64,000 nt of DNA from positions 96,513 through 160,512 of the forward strand of contig NZ_QLMH01000007.1 of assembly GCF_003259935.1 (NCBI RefSeq), given 5' to 3'. The position numbers and the translations under genes are program-made. The notes under the pieces are model-generated. The model saw only the letters and a program-made list of their open reading frames with translations, had not been told where the DNA came from and did not search any database. Each line of letters begins with the position of its first letter. Within the stretch, counting starts at the first letter, position 1. Below, piece by piece: positions 54,673 to 63,784 of the stretch. The DNA is from Paranoxybacillus vitaminiphilus (GTDB lineage Bacteria > Bacillota > Bacilli > Bacillales > Anoxybacillaceae).

Positions 54673-55665
54673 TTATGCTAGCTTTACAACCGTTCTGCCG
54701 CGCAGTTTGCCTTTTAGGATGTTCGATAATGCCTCAGGAAGTTGTTCAAGCGTGATTTCTTGTGCAATAGATTCTAGTAATTTATCAGGTTTTAAATCAG
54801 TGGCCATGCGCTCCCAAATTTGTTTTCGTAACTCCATCGGGCAATAGACGGAGTCAATGCCAAGTAAGTTGACGCCGCGAAGGATAAACGGGAAGACGGT
54901 TGTTGGAACGTCTGCGCCACCTGTTAACCCGCTGACAGCTACGGAGCCGTTATATTGGATTCGGCTAAGGATCGTGGCGAGAGTTCTCCCGCCGACAGGG
55001 TCAACAGCCGCGGCCCAATATTGTTTATCTAACGGGCGGATCTGTTCTAGACAGACTTCTTCGCGAGAAATGATTTCTTTTGCGCCGAGCTTGCGCAGAT
55101 ATTCGTGTTCGCTTTCTTTGCCCGTACTTGCAACAACGTGATAGTTTCGTTTGGCCAACATGGAAACCGCGATGCTTCCGACTCCGCCAGTGGCTCCTGT
55201 CACAAGCACTTTTCCTTTTTCAGGGGATAATCCGTTTTCTTCTAAGCGGTGGATGGACAATGCCGCCGTAAACCCTGCCGTTCCTAAAGCCATTGCTTCT
55301 TTTAATGTCAATCCTTTTGGAAGAGGGACAATCCAATCTCCAGGAATGCGGGCGTATTCGCTGTAGCCTCCGTAATGTGACACGCCGATTTCATAGCTCG
55401 TTGCAATGACTTCGTCTCCTTCTTTAAAGCGCGGATCCTTAGAAGAGGCGACAATACCGGCGAGATCGATACCAGGGATAAATGGATACGATTTCACAAT
55501 TTTTCCATTCGGAATGCATGCTAATCCATCTTTATAGTTGACACTGGAATAAGCAACTTTAATGACAACATCTCCTTCTGGAAGGTCATCCATGGAGACG
55601 GTTTTCACATTCACCGTAAAATCTGTCTCCGTTTTGTTCACTACTAGCGCTTTGAATTGGTCCAC
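54673..55665 (-). CDS. yhfP: Zinc-free medium-chain reductase YhfP (acryloyl-CoA reductase-like)
   Basis: 330 residues from GTG 55665, six bases after GGGGGA, equal in length to B. subtilis YhfP; a longer frame runs to 55734 without a site. The MDR fold has YSSVNYKDGLAC near 45, PGIDLAG near 70 and the NADPH loop VTGATGGVGSIAVSML near 155. No catalytic zinc ligands. It reduces quinones or enoyl-type substrates. Divergent from a TetR-type regulator with a shared palindrome. Confidence 0.88.
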   Translation of the reverse strand: MDQFKALVVNKTETDFTVNVKTVSMDDLPEGDVVIKVAYSSVNYKDGLACIPNGKIVKSYPFIPGIDLAGIVASSKDPRFKEGDEVIATSYEIGVSHYGGYSEYARIPGDWIVPLPKGLTLKEAMALGTAGFTAALSIHRLEENGLSPEKGKVLVTGATGGVGSIAVSMLAKRNYHVVASTGKESEHEYLRKLGAKEIISREEVCLEQIRPLDKQYWAAAVDPVGGRTLATILSRIQYNGSVAVSGLTGGADVPTTVFPFILRGVNLLGIDSVYCPMELRKQIWERMATDLKPDKLLESIAQEITLEQLPEALSNILKGKLRGRTVVKLA

Positions 55666-55719
55666 TTGACATCCCCCATTTCGTTTTTTCATATTCTTAC
55701 CTATAACGATAACAAAATT

Positions 55720-55737
55720 ATTCTGACCGGTCAAAAT
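55720..55737. promoter_or_regulatory. Likely TetR operator between yhfP and its regulator
   Basis: ATTCTGACCGGTCAAAAT contains the perfect palindrome TGACCGGTCA (55724-55733) with partial flanking symmetry. It sits in the 133-base gap between divergent yhfP and the TetR gene, overlapping where promoters should be. Confidence 0.65.
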
Positions 55738-55798
55738 ATTTTTTTATCAAAAATTCATGTATAATGTCGTTATGATCGAAGTGTGAGGGGTGGATTGG

Positions 55799-56386
55799 AT
55801 GAAGAAAAAGGCAGAAGAAAGGCGAGAGCAAATTTTAAGGGCTGCTTTTCAAGCGGTTTCCGATAAAGGATACGAAACGGTGACATTGCAAGATATCGCG
55901 GATTATGCGGGTGTAAGCAAAGGGGTTACGAATTATTATTTTGAAAATAAGGAAGATGTTTTTTTAAGCTTGCTGGAATGGGTGACGGATCGGATTTATC
56001 AACATGAGCATAAAGCAGTTAGCGAGAAAACAACGGCGATCGAAAAGTTAGAGGCATACATTCATTCGGTGTTTATCGATCCGGAAAAGAATAAAAAGTT
56101 TTATAAAGTGTATCTTGACTTTATCGCACAAGCCAGCCGAAATCCACAATATCGGCAAATTAATCTCAAGTTTTACGAAAACTGTTGGAAAATCGGACGC
56201 GACATTGTTGCACTTGGACAAAAGGAAGGAACCTTTTCAGCGGACATTCAGGCGGATACAGCTTCCAAAATGATTCGCTCGATCATCGATGGATGTCTCA
56301 TTCAGTGGTTAATGTGTGATGAGGATCATCTTCATGAGTTTTATAAAAATACTTGTTATGATGTCATTTTAAAGTATTTAAAATAA
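55799..56386 (+). CDS. TetR/AcrR-family regulator
   Basis: 195 residues from ATG 55799, eight bases after GAGGGG. The N-terminal helix-turn-helix is typical: LQDIADYAGVSKGVTNYYFENKEDVF (given as ADYAGVSKGVTNYYFENKED). The C-terminal ligand domain has many aromatic residues. By divergent position it likely represses yhfP and itself. Ends at a reverse-orientation repeat. Confidence 0.9.
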   Translation: MKKKAEERREQILRAAFQAVSDKGYETVTLQDIADYAGVSKGVTNYYFENKEDVFLSLLEWVTDRIYQHEHKAVSEKTTAIEKLEAYIHSVFIDPEKNKKFYKVYLDFIAQASRNPQYRQINLKFYENCWKIGRDIVALGQKEGTFSADIQADTASKMIRSIIDGCLIQWLMCDEDHLHEFYKNTCYDVILKYLK

Positions 56387-56388
56387 AA

Positions 56389-56482
56389 GAGGCTGACCCA
56401 AGCAAAGTGTCAGAACTCACAACATATATATAAATGGACTATATTGAAACGCACGTGAGGCCAGACACTTATGGGTCAGACT
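56389..56482. repeat. Intergenic GGCTGACCC palindrome, copy 11 (reverse orientation)
   Basis: GAGGCTGACCCAAGCAAAGTGTCAGAACTCACAAC on the left (in blocks) and GTGAGGCCAGACACTTATGGGTCAG on the right. Convergent position between the TetR gene and the MASE3 gene. Confidence 0.92.
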
Positions 56483-56495
56483 GATATCATTTTTA

Positions 56496-59033
56496 CTAGC
56501 CCAAAGTTGGTGATGGGTTGTTATAAAGAAGTGAAATAAATTGTTCAAACGGCACAGGGGGACTGAATAAATAGCCTTGGGCCATGTCACAATGATGTTG
56601 TTCTAAGAAACGAAGATGCTCTTTTGTTTCAACTCCTTCGGCAACAATTTTTAAACTTAGGCTGTGCGCCAATGTCACTATGGCAGCGGTCAATTGGGCG
56701 GTATTGGAATTCGTTGTCACGTCAAAAAGAAACGATTTATCGATTTTTAATGTATCGACGGAAATCGTCCGCAAATATCCGATTGAAGAGTAGCCGCTGC
56801 CGAAATCATCAATGGCGATGCGAATGCCTAAATTTTTTAATGCCCGAATGCTGTTTACTACGTGTTCTTCATCACTCAAGGCAATATTTTCTGTAATTTC
56901 CAACTCTAAACAATTCGGTTCTAATGCTGTTTCTTGTAACAATCGACTAATAAATGCTGTAAAGCCATGATGCCGTAATTGCCTTAATGAAAGATTAACA
57001 CTAACGTATAAATGGTTAAATCCCATTTTGTGCAAATGCTTTAGATGTTGGCAAGCTGTTTTTAATATATGTTTACCAAGCGGTACAATCAGACCATTTT
57101 CTTCTGCAATCGAGATAAATTCGTTTGGCGGAATATATCCAAGTTCTGAATGACTCCAGCGCGCTAATGCTTCCAAGCCGATAATCCGTTTAGAAACAGT
57201 ATCAACAATCGGCTGATAATATAAAGAAATCTCTTGATTTTCTACTGCGATATGAAGCAGTTGTTCAATTTTGGATTTTCTTATTCGTTGTTGTTCTAAT
57301 TCGGCGGTATAGAGTGAAAACTGGTTTTTTCCTTTCTTTTTCGCATCATACATTGCCATATCAGCATGTTGAATTAAGGTCATCTCATTATTGCTATCTT
57401 TTGGATATATACTGATGCCCACGCTTGTTGTAACAAAGACTTCTTTATTTTCCAGCATAAACGGTTGTCTTAATGTTTGTATGGTTGTGTAAGCTAGTTC
57501 GTTGAGATCAGGAATATCACCAGAAAAAAGAACAGCAAATTCATCGCCGCCCAAGCGAGCGATAAAACAGCTAGGATGAATAACCGTCAAGCGTTGTGCC
57601 ACGCTTTTTAATAATAAATCTCCCATGGCATGCCCAAACGAGTCATTAATGTTTTTAAAGTTATCTAAATCCAAGTAGAGTATGGCAACTTGACCACCAT
57701 GCTTTTCTGCTTTCTTTAATTCACTCTTTAACTTCTCAATCAAGTAGCGGCGATTTGGTAAATCGGTTAATGCGTCATGATAGGCTTGATATTTAATTTT
57801 TTTATCATATTTTTTTCGCTCAGTAATATCACGAAAGACAATAACGGCTCCGGTTACTTCTCCATTATCGTCGATCATTGGAGTAGAAACATAAGCAATT
57901 GGCAACATAGTCCCATCTTTTCGGATATAAAAATCTTCATCTACCCGGTATGTTTTTTTGTATTTTATTGTCTGATAAACCGGACATTCTTCTGAGAGGG
58001 AATCGCTTTTATCTGTTTTACCGCAATGAATTTTGTAATGGAATGTTTTCCCTAACAATTCTTTTTCCCGATAACCAAGCAAACGCTCGGCCTCTTGATT
58101 CATAAAAGTCACTTTGTTCTCTCTGTCTAATACGATGACCCCTTCCCCTAATGAAGAAGTGATCGTTTTTAGATGTTTTTCCCGCTTTCTCAATTCTTCT
58201 TCTGCCTTTTGCCGGGCATCGTATGGTTCTTTAATCGTAGCAATGTATATTCCTTTCATAAAATAAATGTAACTGATTCCTTTGTACAAATGACCTAAAA
58301 AAATTTGTAAGTCGTACACGTTTTTATACAATGTAAACAAAAGTTCGCTTAAAATTAAAAATACAAATGCTAATATAAGATCAAGATAGGATTTTTTTGG
58401 TTGTTTTTTGTTGGAGACCAACAGCATAAAGATAGTAAAAGCATAAAAAAGAATAACAATATATTCCAAAAGATTTTTTAAATCTGTTGTGCCTTTCCCT
58501 TCAACAACGAGAAGCGGAAGTTTTTGTTCATAGCGAATAATAATGTAAAAAATAACAAATACATAGAGAAGAGAAAAAATAAATACAGTCTTTTTTTGTC
58601 TGCTTTGTACTTGTTTATCTGGAAAAAACATGATAAGAAACAGCATGCACGCTTGCGTTAATCTAGCGGTAATCCAAAACCATGTGGCTTTTTGCACAGA
58701 ACTTCCAGTAATAATTAAACCCGGCATGCCTTTATAAGAAAACGTGTGAAATAAATCAATCATGCCAATTGCTAGAAATGTCCCGGAATACCATAGACGA
58801 TGTCTCGATAAATGATGAGGAAAAATCATCCATCCTTGAATCGCAATCGCAAATGAGACGGTCATACTAAGGAATTCTAAGATGGTGTGCAAGGATAAAT
58901 AATGTTCCCTTTTAGCGACAAAATAAAGTTCATTGCGGAACAAGATGGCGATTAAAAAAATTAAGAAAGCAATGCCAGTAATCATCATCGATTTTTTCTC
59001 TTCTCGATTTAAGACGATAGACTTGCTTATCAT
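56496..59033 (-). CDS. MASE3-PAS-GGDEF-EAL cyclic-di-GMP protein
   Basis: 845 residues from ATG 59033 after AGGGAGTGGG. The MASE3 integral sensor has about seven or eight spans (1-265; LFHTFSYKGMPGLI is typical), followed by a PAS domain (about 290-405), GGDEF with intact RLGGDEFAVLF near 500, and EAL with intact GLEALARWSH near 620 and AIDDFGSGYSSIGYL. Both enzymatic signatures are complete. Second dual-domain c-di-GMP protein in the window. Confidence 0.9.
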   Translation of the reverse strand: MISKSIVLNREEKKSMMITGIAFLIFLIAILFRNELYFVAKREHYLSLHTILEFLSMTVSFAIAIQGWMIFPHHLSRHRLWYSGTFLAIGMIDLFHTFSYKGMPGLIITGSSVQKATWFWITARLTQACMLFLIMFFPDKQVQSRQKKTVFIFSLLYVFVIFYIIIRYEQKLPLLVVEGKGTTDLKNLLEYIVILFYAFTIFMLLVSNKKQPKKSYLDLILAFVFLILSELLFTLYKNVYDLQIFLGHLYKGISYIYFMKGIYIATIKEPYDARQKAEEELRKREKHLKTITSSLGEGVIVLDRENKVTFMNQEAERLLGYREKELLGKTFHYKIHCGKTDKSDSLSEECPVYQTIKYKKTYRVDEDFYIRKDGTMLPIAYVSTPMIDDNGEVTGAVIVFRDITERKKYDKKIKYQAYHDALTDLPNRRYLIEKLKSELKKAEKHGGQVAILYLDLDNFKNINDSFGHAMGDLLLKSVAQRLTVIHPSCFIARLGGDEFAVLFSGDIPDLNELAYTTIQTLRQPFMLENKEVFVTTSVGISIYPKDSNNEMTLIQHADMAMYDAKKKGKNQFSLYTAELEQQRIRKSKIEQLLHIAVENQEISLYYQPIVDTVSKRIIGLEALARWSHSELGYIPPNEFISIAEENGLIVPLGKHILKTACQHLKHLHKMGFNHLYVSVNLSLRQLRHHGFTAFISRLLQETALEPNCLELEITENIALSDEEHVVNSIRALKNLGIRIAIDDFGSGYSSIGYLRTISVDTLKIDKSFLFDVTTNSNTAQLTAAIVTLAHSLSLKIVAEGVETKEHLRFLEQHHCDMAQGYLFSPPVPFEQFISLLYNNPSPTLG

Positions 59034-59214
59034 AAATATCCCACTCCCTAATTGTCTAAAATAGTGGCATCCTCCCCTCACGAATACATCATATATTATT
59101 TTTTGCTTAGTGGAGTATTATTTTTAAAAATATGGTGAAGTTTGTAGAAATATGAAACTATGGTTGTCTGATATATTAAATTGAGAGAAGGTATATAATC
59201 AAGGAGAATATCGG

Positions 59215-59307
59215 TTCAACGGTTACTAGCAGCTTATTTAAACATTAACAATGCGCATTGTTAGAAGTCTCCTTCCTCTAAACGGAGGGTAGGTGGGAGA
59301 GGTTCAT
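59215..59307 (+). mobile_element. Orphan IS200/IS605-like right end with omega-RNA-like scaffold
   Basis: Plus strand: GGTTACTAGCAGCTTATTTA, a perfect palindrome AACAATGCGCATTGTT (59247-59262), AGAAGTCTCC, CCTCTAA, GGGTAGGTGGGAGAGGTTCAT ending 59307. This order of hairpins resembles the 3' untranslated scaffold of tnpB elements. No tnpB or tnpA frame is present in the preceding sequence, so it is a remnant or non-autonomous end. It shares its last 45 bases or so with the minus-strand copy at 36.05 kb. Confidence 0.65.
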
Positions 59308-59637
59308 GGGACAAACTGAGAAAACATTGCATTTGCTTGTAGCTATTTCACGTATGATTAACTTTGAGCCAAATTAATTGCAAAGGTGTATGAAGTTAAG
59401 GAATTAGACACATTGAATGAGAAGCAAGCAACATTGTAAGAAGAGCAAGTAGAATAGGAGAACAATTAGCAGCATTGTCACATGAAACAGCATCGAAGGC
59501 AGAAAGGTACGAGAATAATCGAAATTCACGAAAAAAGTAGTCAAAAATCTCGTTGGTTCACTGAATGTCAATAAACAACAAGTGAGCGGGACAATGCAGC
59601 TTTTGGAAAATGTTGTCCTGTTGTACATAGCAAAAAT
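59308..59637. other. Degenerate coding remnant
   Basis: After the IS-like end, the plus strand reads KELDTLNEKQATL, stop, then LAALSHETASKAERYENNRN, with several stops. It looks like the decayed end of a helical protein. I do not recognise it. Confidence 0.4.
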
Positions 59638-59670
59638 AAAGGACGGAAGGAGAAACCTTTCCGTCCTTTT
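59638..59670. terminator. Terminator at the ribbon-helix-helix gene
   Basis: AAAGGACGGAAGG, loop AGAAA, CCTTTCCGTCCTTTT. T runs lie on both strands; the minus-strand gene stop is at its edge. Confidence 0.85.
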
Positions 59671-59842
59671 ATTCATTTTGTTTCTTTGTTTCTTTTTTCA
59701 GCCGTCCTTCACGTCGCGCGGCATCGCGCAGCAAAAATTCAATATGCGCGTTAACGCTGCGAAATTCTTCCTGCGCCCAGCGTTCAATGATTTCGTATAG
59801 TGCCGGATCGATTCGTAATGGAAAACTTTTCTTTTTTGCCAT
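59669..59842 (-). CDS. Small ribbon-helix-helix protein
   Basis: 57 residues from ATG 59842 after TGGAG. FPLRIDPALYEIIERWAQEE and SVNAHIEFLLRDAARR fit the Arc/MetJ ribbon-helix-helix fold; the tail is basic. No toxin gene is adjacent; it follows the SPFH gene by 14 bases, so the two are probably one operon. It may be the regulator of that operon. Confidence 0.8.
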   Translation of the reverse strand: MAKKKSFPLRIDPALYEIIERWAQEEFRSVNAHIEFLLRDAARREGRLKKETKKQNE

Positions 59843-59856
59843 GTGACTCCACACCA

Positions 59857-60699
59857 TCAATATAAACTTCCGGTATTAATGACCGGTTGGGTCGCCCGCT
59901 CGGAAACGATGGCGACCATTAAGTTATTGACCATATTAGCTTTTCTTTCATCATCTAACTCGAAAACGCCTTCTTTTTCAAGCTGTTCAATCGCCATTTG
60001 TGCCATGGAAACGGCACCTTCGACGATTTTTTTGCGTGCTGCCAAAATCGCCACAGCTTGCTGCCGCTGTAGCATGGCACTCGCGATTTCAGGAGAGTAC
60101 GCAAGATGACTGAGGCGAGCTTCTATTACTTCCACACCGGCAACCGTCAGCCGTTCTTGCAATTCTTTCGCTAATACTTCAGAAATCACATCGGCATTTC
60201 CTCTTAGCGTAATCTCATAATTTTCAAATGTGTCATAAGGATATTTCGTTGCGACATGGCGAATCGCCGTCTCGCTTTGAATTTCAACGAATTTTTCGTA
60301 ATTTTCTACATCGAAAATGGCTTTGGCAGAATCAATCACTTTAAATACGATAACCGCTGCAATTTCGATTGGATTTCCTTCAACATCATTCACTTTTAAT
60401 GTACTGCTGTTAAAGTTGCGGACACGGAGGGAAACGGTTTGGCGAATCGTTAATGGAACCGTAAGAAATAACCCGCTGTCACGAATGCTGCCTAAATAAC
60501 GCCCGAAAAAGGTGACGACTTTTGCTTGATTTGGCTGAACAATCGTAATGCCGCTTGCGAATATCCCCGCCAAAATTATGCATATAACAGCTACGACGAT
60601 CCGTTGATGAAAAAAGCTAAACACTGCTGCCCCTAATAAAGCTCCAATGAGGACAATCCCGACAAACCCATTGATATACGATGCTTTTGTTTCTTTCAT
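59857..60699 (-). CDS. SPFH/Band 7 membrane protein
   Basis: 280 residues from ATG 60699 after GGCGGGG. Two N-terminal membrane spans (about 10-48), SPFH domain (about 50-230; [39 protein letters not shown]), then a helical C-terminus with [20 protein letters not shown]. Such proteins form membrane rings that scaffold or protect other proteins. No NfeD partner is beside it. Confidence 0.88.
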   Translation of the reverse strand: MKETKASYINGFVGIVLIGALLGAAVFSFFHQRIVVAVICIILAGIFASGITIVQPNQAKVVTFFGRYLGSIRDSGLFLTVPLTIRQTVSLRVRNFNSSTLKVNDVEGNPIEIAAVIVFKVIDSAKAIFDVENYEKFVEIQSETAIRHVATKYPYDTFENYEITLRGNADVISEVLAKELQERLTVAGVEVIEARLSHLAYSPEIASAMLQRQQAVAILAARKKIVEGAVSMAQMAIEQLEKEGVFELDDERKANMVNNLMVAIVSERATQPVINTGSLY

Positions 60700-60876
60700 A
60701 AACATCCCCGCCTTAATATTAATTTTATATCATAATGATATCACTATTTCAAAAATATGTAAACGAAAATGGGCATTCAAAGTAAAATTTTTATGAAGGT
60801 GTTTTAAAAAAGCCGGAAGACTTATCCGGGGGCATGAAACGATTGTTTTGCGATTTTTCAGGAGTGATTCATATCG

Positions 60877-60993
60877 ATGAATAATAACCGCAAACATATG
60901 AAAGAAAAACATAGATCGGCACGTGATTTTGCCAATAGTAAAACTTATACGCAAATAGGGGAAAGAGCACGGTGTTTCCAATCCATACGATGA
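60877..60993 (+). CDS. Possible 38-residue basic peptide
   Basis: ATG follows CAGGAGTG by nine bases. Product NNNRKHMKEKHRSARDFANS and a short tail ending FQSIR. Basic and hydrophilic; could be a minor spore protein or chance. No family recognised. Confidence 0.3.
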   Translation: MNNNRKHMKEKHRSARDFANSKTYTQIGERARCFQSIR

Positions 60994-61327
60994 AAAATGT
61001 TTACCATTGAGATATAAAAGAGGTTAATGAGGAAAGCGTTTAACAACTTGAAAAAGAAGTTGCTGCCATTTATATTCGATTGATATGACCGTTCTTGACA
61101 AGCGTATCCACTAGATTGTCAGGCGCGATTAGTTAAGCAGCAGGATAGCGCTTTCCTAATTTAGTGCGGTAGCCTTATTAGGGGGATACGATATGAGGAA
61201 AGCGGTTGATATCGCAAAATTGACACGACAATCGATTTTCATAATATGACAAGCTTTACAGCTGCATAGGTGATGATGAAGTTTTTAATTTTAAAGAGAA
61301 AGAAAAACGGTATGGATTTTATATAGA
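60994..61327. other. Gene-free stretch upstream of repeat
   Basis: About 330 bases with no supportable gene. Several short frames start with plausible sites but stop within 20 codons. Probably a decayed gene region. Confidence 0.4.
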
Positions 61328-61430
61328 GGGGGCTGGCTCATAAAGTGTCTGCCCCTCACATCAAAAGTTTTAATTCACTCATATATTGTAGCTGTGGGGT
61401 ATGACACTTTACTAGGTCGGGTCAGCCCCT
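61328..61430. repeat. Intergenic GGCTGACCC palindrome, copy 12 (forward)
   Basis: GGGGGCTGGCTCATAAAGTGTCTGCCCCTCAC on the left (in blocks) and GTGGGGTATGACACTTTACTAGG then GGTCAGCCCCT on the right. It precedes the stop of the convergent DUF4395 gene. Confidence 0.88.
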
Positions 61431-61444
61431 ATTTTTGTATGTCA

Positions 61445-61873
61445 TCAATGATTCGAGGCTTTTTTATAGCGGTATTGTTGCCATTGATAGCGAATAAAAC
61501 ATCCCACACAAAATCCGAGGATAGCGACAAATGCTGCTAACGCTACCATCGCTGTGAAGATATATGCAACGACCATCCAGTCAGCTAAGTAACCTATTAA
61601 GCCAACAGAAAGGCAGATGACAGCAATGACTTGGTTGAACTGCTGCTGCTCGGCATCTTCTGGAACATACTCAGAAGGACGCTTCTTTAAAAACAACTTT
61701 GCCAACTGCATAACAGGATTAAAATTAAAGAATAATCCAAGCAATCCAGTAACTAATGGAAAAGCGAGCACCCATTCTTGTCCTGACAGCCATGTCGCAA
61801 CAACACTGATAACAATAAACCATTGATTCGCTCTTACAAGCGGACGGGGGATAGAACGGTTCGTTTCTTTCAT
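61445..61873 (-). CDS. DUF4395 membrane protein
   Basis: 142 residues from ATG 61873 after AAAGGTGGG. SIPRPLVRANQWFIVISVV at the N-terminus, FFNFNPVMQLAKLFL, then two C-terminal spans with CVGCFIRYQW. The N-R-A-N and CXGC features are typical of DUF4395. Four spans. Function unknown; thiosulfate or sulfur carrier links have been proposed for the family by context elsewhere, not here. Confidence 0.8.
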   Translation of the reverse strand: MKETNRSIPRPLVRANQWFIVISVVATWLSGQEWVLAFPLVTGLLGLFFNFNPVMQLAKLFLKKRPSEYVPEDAEQQQFNQVIAVICLSVGLIGYLADWMVVAYIFTAMVALAAFVAILGFCVGCFIRYQWQQYRYKKASNH

Positions 61874-62107
61874 TTTTATTCCCACCTTTCTTATATGATT
61901 ATATGAATTTTACTACTGTTTTGTAATTTTGTGAAGCCGATAAATGCCTCTGAAAAAATGAGAGTTATTGAAAAGTGGAGAATTAGTACGGTTGAAGAGG
62001 AAAGGAGGGATTTATCGGTAATTTTTCGACATACGTATTTATCCGATGTGTTATGTATATTTTAGAAAATTAAGATAGGTGTTCAAAGAATGAAATAATC
62101 ATGTCCA

Positions 62108-62177
62108 ATAGTATACTTTTTATCACTATGTAAAAATAAAGTGCGTACTTTCTAAAGAAAATCATACATAGTATACT
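62108..62177. promoter_or_regulatory. Paired ATAGTATACT sites upstream of hxlAB
   Basis: The 10-mer ATAGTATACT, containing the palindrome AGTATACT, occurs at 62108 and again exactly 60 bases later at 62168. In B. subtilis hxlAB is activated by HxlR through two sites upstream. These may be the equivalent, but I cannot confirm the HxlR motif. Confidence 0.45.
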
Positions 62178-62261
62178 GATTGCTGTACAAGCGGTAAGCA
62201 GGTAAAAGATACGTTCACTTGTACAACAAACAATAAACCTTATATTAGGGGGGAAGAATTC

Positions 62262-62897
62262 ATGCAACTACAATTAGCATTGGATCTTGTAAATATTCCT
62301 GAAGCAAAAGAGCTTGTGAAAGAAGTTGAGGAGTATGTGGATATTGTAGAAATCGGTACTCCTGTTATTATTAATGAAGGCCTGAGAGCTGTTAAGGAAA
62401 TCAAAGAAGCATTCCCTCATTTAACAGTTCTAGCTGACTTAAAAATCATGGATGCGGCTGCATATGAAGTCATGAAAGCATCCGAAGCTGGCGCGGACAT
62501 TATCACGATCCTTGGAGTGGCTGAAGATATGTCAATCAAGGGGGCCGTTGAAGAAGCTAGAAAACAAGGCAAAAAAATCTTGGTTGACATGATCGGTGTG
62601 AAAAATTTAGAAGAACGCGCTAAAGAAGTGGATGAATTTGGAGTTGACTATATTTGTGTACACACAGGATACGATCTTCAAGCAGTCGGAAAAGATTCTC
62701 TTGAAGAACTTCACACAATTAAGCGTGTTGTAAAAAATGCGAAAACAGCCATCGCTGGCGGCATTAAATTAGACACGCTGCCAGAAGTCATTAAAGCAAA
62801 ACCAGATCTTGTCGTTGTCGGCGGCGGTATTACCGGACAAAAAGATAAACGAGCTGTAGCTGCTGAAATGAAAAAAATGATCCAACAAGGTGAATGA
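62262..62897 (+). CDS. hxlA: 3-hexulose-6-phosphate synthase
   Basis: 211 residues, OMP-decarboxylase-like barrel. MQLQLALDLVNIPEAKELV, ADLKIMDAAAYEV (catalytic D-K-D region), DYICVHTGYDLQA and AIAGGIKLDTLPEV. It condenses formaldehyde with ribulose 5-phosphate. Ribosome site GGGGGGAAG. First gene of the formaldehyde-fixing pair. Confidence 0.95.
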   Translation: MQLQLALDLVNIPEAKELVKEVEEYVDIVEIGTPVIINEGLRAVKEIKEAFPHLTVLADLKIMDAAAYEVMKASEAGADIITILGVAEDMSIKGAVEEARKQGKKILVDMIGVKNLEERAKEVDEFGVDYICVHTGYDLQAVGKDSLEELHTIKRVVKNAKTAIAGGIKLDTLPEVIKAKPDLVVVGGGITGQKDKRAVAAEMKKMIQQGE

Positions 62898-62901
62898 AAT
62901 T

Positions 62902-63459
62902 ATGCAGACTACACAATATTTAGCGGAAATCATACAAGAGTTAAATCGTACAGTCGATTTAATCGCTGATGAAGAAGCTGAAAAATTGGTAAAGGGGATT
63001 CTTGAGGCAAAGAAAATCTTTGTAGCTGGTGCAGGCAGATCTGGATTTATGTCCAAATCTTTTGCGATGCGAATGATGCATATGGGGTTAGATGCCTATG
63101 TAGTAGGAGAAACGATAACCCCTAACCTGGAACAAGATGACATTTTAATCATCGGCTCCGGTTCAGGAGAAACGAAAACGTTAGTTTCCATGGCGGAAAA
63201 AGCAAAACGCTTAGGCGCGACAGTAGCGCTTGTTACGATTTTCCCTGAATCAACCATCGGACAATTAGCTGATATCACTGTTAAATTACCTGGTTCACCG
63301 AAAGACCAATCAGACAGCGGATATAAAACGATCCAGCCAATGGGCTCACTATTTGAGCAAACTCTCCTATTATTCTATGATGCGATCATATTGAGATGCA
63401 TGGAGAAAAAAGGATTGGACTCCAATACGATGTTTCAAAGACATGCCAATCTTGAATAG
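62902..63459 (+). CDS. hxlB: 6-phospho-3-hexuloisomerase
   Basis: 185 residues from ATG 62902, nine bases after AAGGTG within the end of hxlA; same length as B. subtilis HxlB. SIS domain with AGAGRSGFMSKSFAMRMMHM, GSGSGETKTLVSMAEKAKRLG and SPKDQSDSGYKTIQPMGSLF. It isomerises the hexulose phosphate to fructose 6-phosphate, completing formaldehyde detoxification/assimilation. Confidence 0.95.
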   Translation: MQTTQYLAEIIQELNRTVDLIADEEAEKLVKGILEAKKIFVAGAGRSGFMSKSFAMRMMHMGLDAYVVGETITPNLEQDDILIIGSGSGETKTLVSMAEKAKRLGATVALVTIFPESTIGQLADITVKLPGSPKDQSDSGYKTIQPMGSLFEQTLLLFYDAIILRCMEKKGLDSNTMFQRHANLE

Positions 63460-63558
63460 TGTAAGGAGTCCTAATCACCATTTTAAGTCCTAACCAAAAT
63501 TTTAAACTAATTCAAGTAATTGATCAAACTGAATTTTCACCTCAATAAACAAAGAATA

Positions 63559-63606
63559 AAAAGACCGCAAAGCGTTTCTTAAAGGAAGCGTTTTGCGGTC
63601 TTTTCA
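63559..63606 (+). terminator. Terminator after hxlAB
   Basis: AAAGACCGCAAAGCG and the partner AAGCGTTTTGCGGTCTTTT form a long stem followed by a T run. Confidence 0.9.
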
Positions 63607-63744
63607 TTAGAGTCGTGCGAAGTATGAGATTTCTTACCTTTTCATGAAAATGCGCCTTCGTGTTAGATTGAGAAGTAAAAACTGCTCATAAATATTTTGT
63701 GTCTATATGATCATCGACAATCAGTGCAACATGTCGTTTAAATC

Positions 63745-63775
63745 AAAAAGGCGTCCCCATAGGAGAACGCCTTAA
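63745..63775 (-). terminator. Terminator of the PfpI-family gene
   Basis: On the minus strand: AAGGCGT, loop, ACGCCTT then TTTTGATT. It starts ten bases after the gene stop. Confidence 0.85.
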
Positions 63776-63784
63776 TAAACGATT

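Noticed and set aside
59404..59676. 90-residue minus-strand frame over the degenerate region
   Set aside because: No start site, poor composition, and it overlaps the terminator and the end of the ribbon-helix-helix gene.
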